From Pseudovibrio denitrificans JCM 12308 (GTDB taxonomy: Bacteria; Pseudomonadota; Alphaproteobacteria; Rhizobiales; Stappiaceae): 64,000 nucleotides of DNA. The position numbers and the translations under genes were made by a program. Of this stretch, positions 8,077-17,497 are shown piece after piece. The stretch is from positions 1-64,000 of the forward strand of contig NZ_BAZK01000011.1 in assembly GCF_001310815.1 (NCBI RefSeq), read 5' to 3'. Every line of letters starts with the position of its first letter. Within the stretch, counting starts at the first letter, position 1. Below the pieces are notes generated by a model. It had not been told where the DNA came from. It saw only the letters and a list, made by a program, of their open reading frames with translations, and ran no database searches.

Positions 8077-9147
8077 TTACTTGCAGAGGCTCTTGCCGAC
8101 GCAGTTCAGGTCTTCGCAAGCTTCTTTAAGGCGTTCGATGATGCCCAGCTCACCTTCACGCAGCCACTTGCGTGGGTCGTAAAGCTTTTTGGTTGGGGCA
8201 CCGCTCTCTGGATCGATCTGGTATTTGAAAGCATTGGCGTTTGCTTCCACATACGCACCAACTTTTTCAGAGAATGCGAACTGAGTGTCGGTGTCGATGT
8301 TCATTTTGAACACACCGTAGTTCAGGCTCTCTGTGATCTTGGATTTCTCAGAACCAGAACCACCGTGGAACACCAGTGCCAGCGGGTTCTCACCTAGATT
8401 GTGCGTTTCGCTCACCAGCTTCTGGCTTTCGCGCAGAATTTCAGGGCGCAGCTTCACGTTGCCTGGCTTGTAAACGCCGTGCACGTTGCCGAAGGACGCT
8501 GCCACGGAGAAGTGACCCAGTGGGTTCAGGCGGTCATACGCCTGCAGCACGTCTTCTGGCTGGGTGTAAAGCTTTGGATTGTCCGCTCCAATGTCTTCAT
8601 CAGAACCGATACCGTCTTCTTCACCACCGGTAACGCCCAGCTCAATCTCAAGGCTCATTTCCAGCGGAGCCATCATCTTCAGCAGACGCTCGCTTTCAGA
8701 TAGGTTGAACTCGATGTCTTCTGCAGAAAGATCCAGCATGTGAGAGGTGAACAGCGGCTTTCCGTGGGCTTTGTAGAACTCTTCGCCGTGCTTGATGAGT
8801 TCTTCCAGCCAAGGGATCAGGCTCTTGTCCGCGTGGTCGGTGTGCAGCACAACGCCAACACCGTAATGCTCTGCAAGCAGGTGCACGTGCTGAGCCGCAG
8901 AAACTGCGCCAAGCACTTTTGCCTGGAAGCTGTCCTTGATGCCTTTACCGGCATAGAACTGCGCACCACCGTTGGAGAGCTGAATGATAATGTCTGTATT
9001 GTTTGCAGCTGCTGCTTCAAGAACTGCGTTGATGGAGTCCGTTCCAACAACGTTCACCGCAGGCAAGGCGTATTTGCCTGTCCGGCATGCTTCAATCAGG
9101 GTTTTATAGTCTTCACCAAAGATGACGCCCGGCTTGAGCTTTCCCAT
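8077..9147 (-). CDS. fbaA: Class II fructose-bisphosphate aldolase
   Basis: Cleaves fructose 1,6-bisphosphate to glyceraldehyde 3-phosphate and dihydroxyacetone phosphate in glycolysis, and the reverse in gluconeogenesis. It is the zinc-dependent long class II type: 356 residues, close to the E. coli enzyme. Visible signatures are LPAVNVVGTD, the zinc site HTDHADKSL, SLEIELGVTGGEEDGIG, and VFHGGSGS with the second metal-ligand His. The frame opens upstream at 9225, but AGGAG lies 9 bases before the ATG at 9147 and the encoded MGKLKPGV matches the family N-terminus, so 9147 is chosen. It is monocistronic, with no other glycolytic genes nearby. Confidence 0.95.
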   Translation of the reverse strand: MGKLKPGVIFGEDYKTLIEACRTGKYALPAVNVVGTDSINAVLEAAAANNTDIIIQLSNGGAQFYAGKGIKDSFQAKVLGAVSAAQHVHLLAEHYGVGVVLHTDHADKSLIPWLEELIKHGEEFYKAHGKPLFTSHMLDLSAEDIEFNLSESERLLKMMAPLEMSLEIELGVTGGEEDGIGSDEDIGADNPKLYTQPEDVLQAYDRLNPLGHFSVAASFGNVHGVYKPGNVKLRPEILRESQKLVSETHNLGENPLALVFHGGSGSEKSKITESLNYGVFKMNIDTDTQFAFSEKVGAYVEANANAFKYQIDPESGAPTKKLYDPRKWLREGELGIIERLKEACEDLNCVGKSLCK

Positions 9148-9425
9148 GTTTATAGGCTCCTGTGTAACAGCAGATAGGGGAGGCAAAGTGCCTCGCACTG
9201 TGAACTGGCAACAAAGCCGGACCATGGCCTTGGCCAGTTGCCGCGCACACTACTCAGCAATACGCAGAACTACAACATTTCTAAGGGCATTCTGAGGAAT
9301 TTAATGGATTTAAGAGGCAAATCACTGGCCTTAAGCGTAATTCCCTTCATGCAGTTTTCGTGTTTTTCACAAGTAGCAACAAGAACCACAACTTCTACGC
9401 AAGTTTCGCAGTCGACCTAGGGGAA

Positions 9426-10240
9426 TCAGAGGACGGACTGTCCTGACATCACACGGGCGCTGATGCCAATTGGCATGGACTGCGTATCCCCCGCCAGAAC
9501 CTCCAGCACAGGCCGCAACTCAATCGCGGACCCATACTTGCGCAGATGCGTCGAAAGCTCCATCAGCAAAGCTAGATCAGTGGACACCAGCGTGCCTGCA
9601 CCGCAAGAGCGAACCGCATGCAGTAGTCCGCTCAGGTCCCCCTGTCCAAGTTCTGGAGAGATTGTGCCATCCGGCGCACCCTTCACCTGAGACGCGCAGA
9701 TCTGGGGGAGATCGACAACGGAAACCTGCTCCATCTGCCAAGCAGAGCACGGGACGCAACCTGACTGCCAAACAGGTTAGGCGCATCAGAAACATCTAAA
9801 AACGCAACCTTGCCTGCAAACCCACCCAAATTCTGCGCAAAGTCTGGTGCCGCAAGCAACAGGTCAGATACCTCAAAACACTTGCGCGTAAACTTCGCTG
9901 TGATCTTGGCAAGTTCCTCCGATTGCTCGGAGAGCAGAGGCATATATGCTCGCTCAAACACCTTGGCGCAAAACGGCGATAGCACAGCCACGAAATCGTA
10001 ATGACCAAACTGCGAAATCACTTCCTTCGCCAAGTCCCGCGCATCATCCAACTCATTGGAGCGCAAGGAAACGAGCCCACAACAGCTTTGAATACTAGGC
10101 GCTTCCACCTCATAGCCAGCCTTCTCCAGCAGATGCACAGCAGCTTTGATGAGGGAAGGGCGGAAGAGATTTGTGGTGCAGGAAACAAACAGGCCGACCC
10201 GGGCATCCTTCTTGTATTTTGGGCGTCGTTGTTTGGCCAT
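9426..10240 (-). CDS. LutA/YkgE-like Fe-S cluster protein (frameshifted near 9746)
   Basis: The N-terminal part (185 residues to the shift) has VGLFVSCTTNLFRPSL and QSCCGLVSLRSN, the first cysteine-rich CCG domain. The C-terminal part in the other frame has RSCGAGTLVSTD, the second such domain. One lost base near 9746 joins them into about 271 residues, close to LutA/YkgE. In known systems LutA works with LutB and LutC in L-lactate oxidation, or the CCG domain serves as a heterodisulfide-reductase-like subunit. No lutB or lutC is adjacent. The nearest related genes are glcDEF 2.3 kb downstream, whose GlcF carries the same domain type. Function is therefore tentative. Confidence 0.7.
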
Positions 10241-10468
10241 AACAGCTGGAAGTCCTGCAGTCTTTTGAGCAATGCATAAATCAAATCACACAAAGACTGC
10301 CTGCCACACTTTCCGGGCCATCGCAATGATTTATCAGGGAGGCGCTATACAACACCCATAGTATCTAATCTGTGCCTATGTGTATTTTTTGTGCGTACTT
10401 GTCCAATGAAAACCAAGTGCTATCTATCACACAGAACACGACTTAAAACAATAAATCGGAAATTTGGA

Positions 10469-11125
10469 ATGAACTTAAAAGACGTCGCACTGAGCCGCTA
10501 TTCCACCAAGGAATTTGACCCAACCAAGCAGATCTCTGCTGAGCAGTTTGACCACATCAAATCCCTGCTGCGCTTTAGCCCATCCAGCGTAAACTCCCAG
10601 CCTTGGCACTTCATCATCGCAGATACAACAGAAGGACGTGAGCGCGTTTCCAAAGGCACACAGGGCATGTTCTCCTTCAACAACGGCAAGGTCCTGAACT
10701 CCTCGCACGTCATCGTATTTTGCGTAAAGACTGACATTTCTGACGAGTATCTGGAGCGTTTGCTGAAGGCGGAAGAAGATGACAAGCGTTTTGCTGATCC
10801 AGCAGTCAAAGAAACCGTAAAAGCAGGCCGCGCGACCTTCGTTGGCATTCACCGTGACCAGCTGAAAGATGCTGACCACTGGATGGAAAAGCAGGTCTAC
10901 CTGAACATGGGAACCATCCTCCTCGGCGCAGGCGCACTGGGCATTGATGCTGTGCCGATTGAAGGCGTAGATGTCGAAGCGCTCAATAAAGAGTTCGGTC
11001 TTTCAGAAAAAGGCTACCGTGCCGTCGCTCTCATCGCTTTGGGCCACCGACACGAAAATGACTTCAACGCCGCCCTCCCAAAATCCCGCCTCCCAGAAGC
11101 CGAAATCTTCACCGAACTGGCTTAA
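10469..11125 (+). CDS. nfsB: Oxygen-insensitive NAD(P)H nitroreductase / dihydropteridine reductase
   Basis: An FMN-dependent two-electron reductase of nitroaromatics, quinones and dihydropteridines. The length is 218 residues, essentially that of E. coli NfsB. Diagnostic segments are SRYSTKEFDP, FSPSSVNSQPWHF (FMN phosphate and ring contacts), QVYLNMGTILLGAGALGID, VPIEG and LPKSRLPE at the C-terminus. The frame is open from 10391, but the ATG at 10469 gives the family N-terminus MNLKDVALSRYS. The gene has its own terminator and is divergent from the LutA-like gene across 228 bp. No regulator is adjacent. Confidence 0.95.
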   Translation: MNLKDVALSRYSTKEFDPTKQISAEQFDHIKSLLRFSPSSVNSQPWHFIIADTTEGRERVSKGTQGMFSFNNGKVLNSSHVIVFCVKTDISDEYLERLLKAEEDDKRFADPAVKETVKAGRATFVGIHRDQLKDADHWMEKQVYLNMGTILLGAGALGIDAVPIEGVDVEALNKEFGLSEKGYRAVALIALGHRHENDFNAALPKSRLPEAEIFTELA

Positions 11126-11148
11126 GCGGCTTTACAATCCGCTCACTA

Positions 11149-11176
11149 AAGGGATGCCCTGCGCATCCCTTTTTTA
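11149..11176 (+). terminator. Terminator of nfsB
   Basis: A 9-bp perfect stem AAGGGATGC / GCATCCCTT followed by a T-run. Confidence 0.85.
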
Positions 11177-11285
11177 TTTGCGAAACAAAGCCTTATTTCT
11201 ACCAAGGTCCGCGGGCACGTTGCAATCAGCAGATGAAATTCTTCTGTAATGTTGCAACCAATATCGATTTCTGAAGACACCCCAA

Positions 11286-11726
11286 ATGACCATCAGACCC
11301 TACCGTGAAACTGACTTCCCCGATGTCCTGAACATCTACGCTGCGAGTAAGTTGGATGAGTTGATTTATGAGGAACGAAGCTTCCAATTGTTGCCGTTGG
11401 ATCAGGATCAGAAGCGGTTGGAGGGGTTTCTGGCCTCGCAAGTGTTTGTCTATGAGCAGGACGGGGTGAAGGCGTATGCGGCGCGCAACCACTCTGAGAT
11501 CACGGCGCTGTTTGTGCACCCGCGAGGGCGGGGAACTGGACTAGGCAAAAAACTGCTGCAATTCCTGTTGGACGGGATTGAAGGGGAGGCCGTGCTTTAT
11601 GTGGCCAAGACTAACCACCCAGCCAAGCAGCTTTATGAGCGCCACGGCTTCAGCGTGACCAGCGAGTTCCTCACCGAGTACAACGGCACGCCCGTGCTGG
11701 CGAACAAGATGGTGCGCAAGGCTTAA
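11286..11726 (+). CDS. GNAT family N-acetyltransferase
   Basis: 146 residues with a single GNAT domain. The acetyl-CoA-binding region is ITALFVHPRGRGTGLGKKLLQ, with the R/Q-x-x-G-x-G/A signature near residues 83-91, followed by LYVAKTNHPAKQLYERHGF. The N-terminal MTIRPYRETDFPDVLNIY is the usual first strand and helix. The substrate (small molecule or protein amino group) is not predictable. It is a single gene, convergent with the cytochrome c gene. Confidence 0.85.
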   Translation: MTIRPYRETDFPDVLNIYAASKLDELIYEERSFQLLPLDQDQKRLEGFLASQVFVYEQDGVKAYAARNHSEITALFVHPRGRGTGLGKKLLQFLLDGIEGEAVLYVAKTNHPAKQLYERHGFSVTSEFLTEYNGTPVLANKMVRKA

Positions 11727-11750
11727 GCCACTCACCAACATGCCGGCAAT

Positions 11751-11776
11751 AAAAAAGGGCCGCAGAACTGCGACCC
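11751..11776 (-). terminator. Terminator of the cytochrome c gene
   Basis: On the minus strand GGGTCGCAG / CTGCGGCCC forms a stem followed by TTTTTT. Confidence 0.75.
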
Positions 11777-11803
11777 CCGATCTTTAGGATCTCTGGAATC
11801 CAA

Positions 11804-12202
11804 TTATTTCTTGGAACCGTCTTTGTTGAACTGAGCGAGGTACGCAATAACGTCCTGACGCTGCTGTTCTTTCTTAAGACCAGCGAAAGCCATCTTACCT
11901 TTAGGGATAACTTTCTTAGGCTTGGTGAGGTAAGCGTCAAGAGTAGCTTCGTCCCAAGACTTGCCTTCTTCTTTACCTGCCAGAAGAGGTTTGGAGTACT
12001 TGTAGCCTTCGACTTCACCCCAGCCTGCACCAACGATACCGTTGAGCTGTGGACCTACCTTGTTCTTGGCTTTTTCACCAACAGCATGACAAGCCTTACA
12101 TTTTTTGAAAACTTTAGAGCCCTTAGCAACATCGCCTTCCGCGAATGCCGCACCTGTGCTCACCAGCAATGCAAGCGCTGCAACGACGCCAAACTGCTTC
12201 AT
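11804..12202 (-). CDS. Periplasmic c-type cytochrome (cytochrome c2/c550 class)
   Basis: 132 residues. A signal peptide (residues 1-21, ending AAFA) directs export. The heme-binding motif is CKACH (Cys35, Cys38, His39) and the axial methionine is in PKGKMAF near residue 103. The flanking KVGPQLNGIVG and the C-terminal DVIAYLAQF are typical class I cytochrome c. It probably carries electrons from the bc1 complex to a terminal oxidase or a denitrification enzyme. AAGGA precedes the ATG with 7-base spacing. The gene is single, divergent from glcD across 340 bp. Confidence 0.92.
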   Translation of the reverse strand: MKQFGVVAALALLVSTGAAFAEGDVAKGSKVFKKCKACHAVGEKAKNKVGPQLNGIVGAGWGEVEGYKYSKPLLAGKEEGKSWDEATLDAYLTKPKKVIPKGKMAFAGLKKEQQRQDVIAYLAQFNKDGSKK

Positions 12203-12526
12203 GTTTTAATCCTTCCCACTATATCCTAGAGATAACCGCGAATAGAGAACAACATAGTCTAACTCATGGGGCAGTTCCCATAGATTCGACGTTACCTTCG
12301 TATATATTGTTACGGCATATTGTCGCGGACGGAATTGATCATAAGCATAAACGCCTGAAAATAACTTGTTTTGAGTCAAACTCACGAAAATCTGAAGCCG
12401 TTGTTTTACGGGCCACAATAGACTTAATGCGGCTTTCTTCTTTGCATAAATTATGAGAGTCTCAGCCCCTGTATTTGGAAAATGCGGTTGAGTTCGTGGC
12501 TTGGAAATAAAGTTTCAAACCACGGT
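12203..12526. other. Intergenic promoter region between cytochrome c and glcDEF
   Basis: No coding frame is supported. It must hold both divergent promoters. No clear GntR- or FadR-type operator was recognised, and no glcC regulator gene lies adjacent. Confidence 0.4.
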
Positions 12527-12537
12527 GCAGGAGGGAG
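12527..12537 (+). promoter_or_regulatory. Strong ribosome binding site of glcD
   Basis: AGGAGGGAGG ends five bases before the ATG at 12543. This fixes the glcD start upstream of the frameshift and shows that the reading frame from 12659 lacks its N-terminus. Confidence 0.8.
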
Positions 12538-12542
12538 GCCTG

Positions 12543-14041
12543 ATGGCAGCGATTGCGATGCCAAAACCGTCGCAGGAGACACTAAGCAAGCGCTCCAGGA
12601 TCGTGGCTGATTTGCAAAAAATCGTGCAGGAGAAGGTGTTATCTGCGATGAGATTGAGATGCGCCCCTATGAGACGGATGCCTTCACAGCGTACCGTCAG
12701 CTTCCGCTTGTGGTGGTCCTGCCGGAGACCGTGGATCAAGTTTCACGTGTCCTGAAGTACTGTTACGATAACGATGTGAAGGTGGTGCCGCGCGGTGCCG
12801 GAACGTCCCTTTCTGGAGGCGCATTACCGCTCGAAGATGGCGTTCTGCTCTCTATGATGAAGTTCAACCGCATTTTGGAAATCGATTTGCAAAATCGGGC
12901 GGTTGTGACCCAACCAGGTGTGACCAATCTGGGGATTACCAAGGCCGTGGAGGCTGATGGCTTCTATTATGCGCCCGATCCATCCTCGCAGATTGCCTGC
13001 TCCATTGGCGGCAATATTGCAGAAAACTCAGGCGGCGTGCACTCGCTGAAATACGGTTTGACTACTAATAACCTGCTTGGTCTGGAGATTGTGCTCATCA
13101 CCGGTGAGGTGATCCGTTTGGGCGGTAAGCATCTGGATTCTGAAGCTTACGACTTGCTGGCTCTGCTCACAGGCTCAGAAGGCCTGCTGGCTGTCGTCAC
13201 TGAAGTCACCGTCCGCGTTCTGCAAAAGCCAGAAACCGCTCGGGCAGCGCTGATCGGCTTCCCAACTTCTGAGCAAGCCGGCAAATGCGTTGCTGACATC
13301 ATCGGCGCAGGTATCATCCCCGGTGGCATGGAGCTGATGGATAAACTCGCCATCGATGCAGCTGAAGACTTCGTGCACGCAGGCTATCCGCTGGATGTGG
13401 ATGCCTTGATGATCGTGGAGCTGGATGGCCCGGAAGCAGAAGTGGATGATCTGCTTGAACGTGTCAGCACTATCGCAGAAAAGAATGGCTCTTCGTATCT
13501 GCGCGTTTCCCAGTCAGAGGAGGAGCGCAACACGTTCTGGGCCGGACGCAAAGCAGCATTCCCTGCAGTTGGCCGTATCTCGCCGGACTATTTGTGCATG
13601 GATGGCACCATTCCGCGCGCAGCACTGCCACAAGTGCTGCAAGAGATGCAGGAACTGAGCGAAAAGCACGGATTACGCGTCGCCAACGTGTTTCACGCTG
13701 GTGATGGAAACCTGCATCCACTCATCCTTTATGATGCGAACCAGCCGGGAGAACTGGCCGCAGCAGAAGAGTTTGGAGCAGATATTCTGCGCCTCTGCGT
13801 AAAAGTGGGCGGCGTACTGACCGGAGAACATGGCGTCGGCATCGAGAAACGCGATCTCATGCCGGAGATGTACTCAGAAGACGATCTCAAGCAACAGCAG
13901 CGTGTGAAGTGTGCGTTTGATGAAAAGCAGCTTCTCAATCCGGGCAAGATGTTCCCGGTCCTGCATCGCTGCGCAGAGCTCGGCTTCATGCACGTGCATC
14001 AGGCCAACTGCCATTCCCGGATATTCCGCGTTTTTAGATAA
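12543..14041 (+). CDS. glcD: Glycolate oxidase FAD subunit (frameshifted near 12626)
   Basis: GlcD oxidises glycolate to glyoxylate together with GlcE and GlcF at the membrane. The N-terminus MAAIAMPKPSQETLSKRS, preceded by a strong ribosome binding site, is out of frame with the main body that starts GEGVICDEIEMRPYETDAF. One missing base between 12624 and 12629 joins them into about 499 residues, the family length. The FAD-binding PCMH domain shows VPRGAGTSLSGGALP, DPSSQIACSIGGNIAENSGG and GSEGLLAVVTEVT. The C-terminal cap domain has NVFHAGDGNLHPL and GGVLTGEHGVG. The gene is first in glcDEF, 34 bp before glcE. A shift at codon 28 of a core enzyme points to sequence error. Confidence 0.93.
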
Positions 14042-14075
14042 AACGCGAGACGAAAAGACAGAACAGGACGAAACC

Positions 14076-15275
14076 ATGGGAGAGGGTTTCCACCCAACCA
14101 CAGCTGAGGAGCTGGAAGCGGTTGTCAAATGGGCTGCCGCTGAACGAACCCCACTGGAAGTGATCGGCAGCGGCTCCAAACGCAACTGGGGCAGGGCGGT
14201 GCAGTCCGCGCATACTCTGCGCGTTGATGGCATCACCGGCGTTGTCGACTACGAACCAGCTGAACTGGTACTCACCGTCAAGGCTGGCACGCCTCTGCAA
14301 GAGGTTGAGGCCCTGCTGAAGGAACACAATCAGGAATTGCCGTTCGAACCTGCTAATCTCAGCGCTGTGTTAGGGGCACCAGCGCAGTCAGGCACCATTG
14401 GCGGTGTTCTGGCCACAAACCTGTCTGGCCCCCGCCGCCTCAAAGCAGGCGCTGCACGCGATCATGTGCTTGGTCTGGAAGCGGTCTCTGGCCGTGGTGA
14501 GATTTTCAAGGCGGGTGGCCGCGTCGTAAAAAACGTGACGGGATATGACCTCTCCCGCGGCTTTTGCTCCTCATGGGGCACACTGGCGGTCGCTACAAGC
14601 TTCTCCATCAAAGTGCTGCCTCGTGCTGCCAAAGAATGCACCTTTGTCCTGCTGGGCCTCACACCGCAGGAAGCTGCACAGGCCATGTCCGAAGCGATGG
14701 GCTCCTCTGCTGAAGTCTCTTCTGCGGCTCACTTGCCTCACGGCTTTTGCCCGCTTTCGCAGGAGCACTCCATCACCTTACTCAGGTTGGAAGGCATTCC
14801 CGTTTCCATCGACTACCGGCTGGACAAGCTTCGCAGCATCCTGAAACGTTTCCCGTCGCAGGAGCTGATCGAAGGGCAGGCCTCCCGCAAAACATGGGGT
14901 GATCTGCGAGATCTTGTCCCGTTTGCTGGTAGCAATAAACCGCTCTGGAAGATCTCAGTGAGCCCAACAGCTGGGCAGCAAGTGATAGCTGAGCTGGAAA
15001 AGCGCTTCGCCATCCGCTGGATGATGGACTGGGCAGGCGGTCTTGTCTGGGTGGAAATGCAAGGTGATGAGCCGCATGATGTGCCGCTCCGCCGTCTCAT
15101 TGCAGAAAACGGAGGCGGGCACGCCACACTGCTGAGAGCAAGCGCTGAACTGCGTGCGGATGTTGATGTGTTCCAGCCATTGCCGGAAACATTGATGGGT
15201 CTTTCCAAACGCCTGAAAGCCCAGTTCGATCCGCACAACATCCTCAACCCGGGCCGTATGTACGCGGGGATCTAG
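14076..15275 (+). CDS. glcE: Glycolate oxidase subunit GlcE
   Basis: Second FAD-binding subunit of glycolate oxidase, 399 residues. The PCMH-type FAD domain is seen as IGSGSKRNWG, LTVKAGTPLQEVEALL, ANLSAVLGAPAQSGTIGGVLATN and GGRVVKNVTGYDLSRGF. The C-terminal FDPHNILNPGRMYAG is typical of this flavoprotein family. The frame is open from 13911 inside glcD, but the ATG at 14076 has AGGA upstream and gives the normal N-terminus. It follows glcD by 34 bp and precedes glcF by 3 bp, so translation is probably coupled. Confidence 0.95.
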   Translation: MGEGFHPTTAEELEAVVKWAAAERTPLEVIGSGSKRNWGRAVQSAHTLRVDGITGVVDYEPAELVLTVKAGTPLQEVEALLKEHNQELPFEPANLSAVLGAPAQSGTIGGVLATNLSGPRRLKAGAARDHVLGLEAVSGRGEIFKAGGRVVKNVTGYDLSRGFCSSWGTLAVATSFSIKVLPRAAKECTFVLLGLTPQEAAQAMSEAMGSSAEVSSAAHLPHGFCPLSQEHSITLLRLEGIPVSIDYRLDKLRSILKRFPSQELIEGQASRKTWGDLRDLVPFAGSNKPLWKISVSPTAGQQVIAELEKRFAIRWMMDWAGGLVWVEMQGDEPHDVPLRRLIAENGGGHATLLRASAELRADVDVFQPLPETLMGLSKRLKAQFDPHNILNPGRMYAGI

Positions 15276-15278
15276 TTC

Positions 15279-16588
15279 ATGCAGACAAATTTTACGCCAG
15301 AACAACTCAAAGACAGTGCAACTGCCGTCTCCGAACAGATCCTGCGCAAGTGCGTGCACTGCGGGTTTTGTACCGCAACCTGTCCAACCTTCGCGCTATT
15401 AGGGGATGAGCTGGACAGCCCCCGTGGCCGTATCTACCTCATCAAGGAAATGCTGGAAAATGATCGTCCTGCTGACGCCAAAACCGTCAAGCATATCGAT
15501 CGCTGCCTGTCGTGCCTGTCCTGTATGACCACCTGTCCATCGGGTGTGAACTACATGCATCTGGTAGATCATGCCCGCATTCACATTGAGCGAACCTATA
15601 AACGCCCGCTGCAGGATCGCTTGCTCAGATCTGTCTTGCAAGCCATCCTGCCCAAACCGGGCCGCTTCCGGCTGGCAATCGCAGCAGCTTTTTATGGCCG
15701 CCCATTTGCTGGCTCATGAAGAAATGCGGTGGCACCCTTGCAAAACTGGGCGCGATGCTGGCACTGGCACCAACCAAGTCACCCATGCCCTCCCAGTTTG
15801 TTGGGCAGGAAAGCGTTGCACCCAAAGTGCAGAAAAAGGGACGCGTCGCGATCCTGAAAGGCTGTGCTCAAAGTGTGTTGGCACCTTCCATCAATGATGC
15901 AGCCACACGCTTGTTGACCCGCATCGGCTATGAAGTTGTGTTCCCAAAGGGAGAAGGCTGCTGCGGTGCCCTAGTGCATCATATGGGCAAGGAAGAAGCT
16001 TCCAACGAGCAGGCCAAAACCAACATCGATGCATGGATGAGAGAGATGGAAGGTGAGGGGCTTGATGCCGTCATCATCACCGCGTCCGGCTGTGGCACCA
16101 CCATCAAGGATTACGGCTTCATGCTGCGTGATGACCCGCAATATGCAGAGAAGGCGCAAAAGATCTCTGAGATGTCTAAGGATATCGTGGAGTTTCTGAT
16201 CGAACAGGATCTGGGCGAAACCCAGCTTCAGGAGGAGCTGACCGTTGCCTACCACTCTGCCTGCTCAATGCAGCATGGTCAGAAGATCACGTGGCAACCC
16301 AAGAAGCTGCTCCAGAACGCGGGCTTTACTGTGAAGGAACCGCTGGAAGGCCACCTCTGCTGTGGTTCAGCGGGTACCTACAACATCATGCAGCCCAAAA
16401 TCGCAACAGCTCTGCGAGACCGAAAGGTCGGCAATCTGGAAGCCACACACCCAGATCTTGTCGCCACCGGAAACATCGGCTGCATCACCCAAATCTCCAG
16501 CGGCACCCAAATCCCCGTCATCCATAGCATCGAGCTTCTGGACTGGGCCTATGGCGGCCCTAAGCCGGTGCAATTGGGTAAAATGTAA
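15279..16588 (+). CDS. glcF: Glycolate oxidase iron-sulfur subunit (frameshifted near 15713)
   Basis: Electron-transfer subunit with two [4Fe-4S] motifs near the N-terminus, CVHCGFCTATCP and CLSCLSCMTTCP, then two CCG domains (GEGCCGALVHH and LCCGSAGTYN). The first frame ends at 15719. One missing base around 15713, where GGC followed by TCATG would read GGCCTCATG, joins it to MKKCGGTLAKLG and a stop at 16588. The result is about 436 residues, normal for GlcF. It is the last gene of glcDEF and passes electrons from the flavin subunits to the quinone pool. A bidirectional terminator follows. Confidence 0.93.
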
Positions 16589-16600
16589 GCATGCTCATCT

Positions 16601-16632
16601 AAATCCCTCTCAAGTAGGATTGAGGGGGATTT
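16601..16632. terminator. Bidirectional terminator after glcF
   Basis: A 13-bp stem, one G-T pair, AAATCCCTCTCAA (16601-16613) / TTGAGGGGGATTT (16620-16632), between glcF and the convergent lipoprotein gene. Confidence 0.8.
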
Positions 16633-16637
16633 GTGGG

Positions 16638-17138
16638 TCAGACTCCACCACCCCGACGTAAAACGTTCTCCTGATGAGCCTTTTCTGCTTCTTCGTACTC
16701 TTTCCGGATATGTGAAAGATCGCCAGCAGGCGTATTAGGATTTGCTGGATTTATTGGCTTCAGCTCAACGAGAACAGGGTTCGGTTTGTGATTAAGCATC
16801 GCGCCGGTATACGCGTCCACCCCTACGCCAATCACACCTCCTATCAGCGCATTGCCTGCCATGGCTGCTGCACCGCTTCCCGCGACTTCCGTGGTGACAT
16901 GCACTTTCTGCGTTTTGTAACCTTCTTTGGAAACAGTAACGTTGAATTTTTCTTTGCGTGAAACCTTGAGTGTGCAAGGCGAGGAACTGCAGGTCATTCC
17001 AATGTCCGTCGAGATCTCTGCATCCTCTGGAGAGGCATAGATTTTGACTTTTTCACTCATACCGCGTGTAACACTGGCGCATCCTGAAAGGACAAAACCT
17101 GCTGTAAGAAATGATGCAATCAAGAAAGTCGTCTTCAT
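16638..17138 (-). CDS. Putative lipoprotein with a PEGA-like domain
   Basis: 166 residues. The signal sequence ends in the lipobox LSGC (Cys20), so the mature protein should be lipid-anchored. Residues 31-80 resemble a PEGA-like beta domain (VKIYASPEDAEISTDIG, a CSSSPCTLKV disulfide-ready segment, FNVTVSKEGYKTQKV). A glycine/alanine-rich segment follows (GSGAAAMAGNALIGGVIGVGVDAYTG), seen in alphaproteobacterial lipoproteins of unknown role, and then a charged helical tail. It is monocistronic. No function can be assigned beyond an envelope location. Confidence 0.75.
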   Translation of the reverse strand: MKTTFLIASFLTAGFVLSGCASVTRGMSEKVKIYASPEDAEISTDIGMTCSSSPCTLKVSRKEKFNVTVSKEGYKTQKVHVTTEVAGSGAAAMAGNALIGGVIGVGVDAYTGAMLNHKPNPVLVELKPINPANPNTPAGDLSHIRKEYEEAEKAHQENVLRRGGGV

Positions 17139-17497
17139 CTCAATATTCCCGCCTTAGAAAATTAAACCGATACCTTTGGTATCGTGGGGGGCATGCAAAC
17201 CTAAGAAATTTGATTCCCAGTGCACGTATGAGTTGATTTTCTGCCTTTCACAGTTTCAGGCAACTCCCGAAAAGGAATATGTTAAGCCGATGATTTTAGA
17301 GGTAAAAATCTACTAGGTTCTACCGACTCCCCAAAATCGAATGGATTGATTGAGGGGCAATGCAAGCCTCTGTAGCTCAGCAAGTTGAAGCTGCACAAAA
17401 GGCCCCCACCGAGAGGCTAAATTGCAAGCGGGCGACAACTGATCTCGGCGCAGATCATGTCTATGAGAAGTCTATGCTGGCGACATCTGCTCTGTTT
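17139..17497. other. Intergenic region with hairpins
   Basis: No credible coding frame. A perfect 7-bp hairpin CGATACC-TTT-GGTATCG lies at 17168-17184, just upstream of the lipoprotein start. GCCTCT (17366-17371) pairs with AGAGGC (17412-17417) around an inner CAGC/GCTG stem. The segment GCCTCTGTAGCTCAG recalls a tRNA 5' end but does not complete a cloverleaf. Confidence 0.35.

Noticed and set aside
9148-9425. Possible small gene upstream of the aldolase
   Set aside because: The short plus-strand frame starting at 9238 is low in complexity and has no ribosome binding site; the region is more likely the aldolase promoter.
17366-17417. tRNA-like sequence starting GCCTCTGTAGCTCAG
   Set aside because: No anticodon arm or T arm and no CCA-proximal stem of the right length follow.
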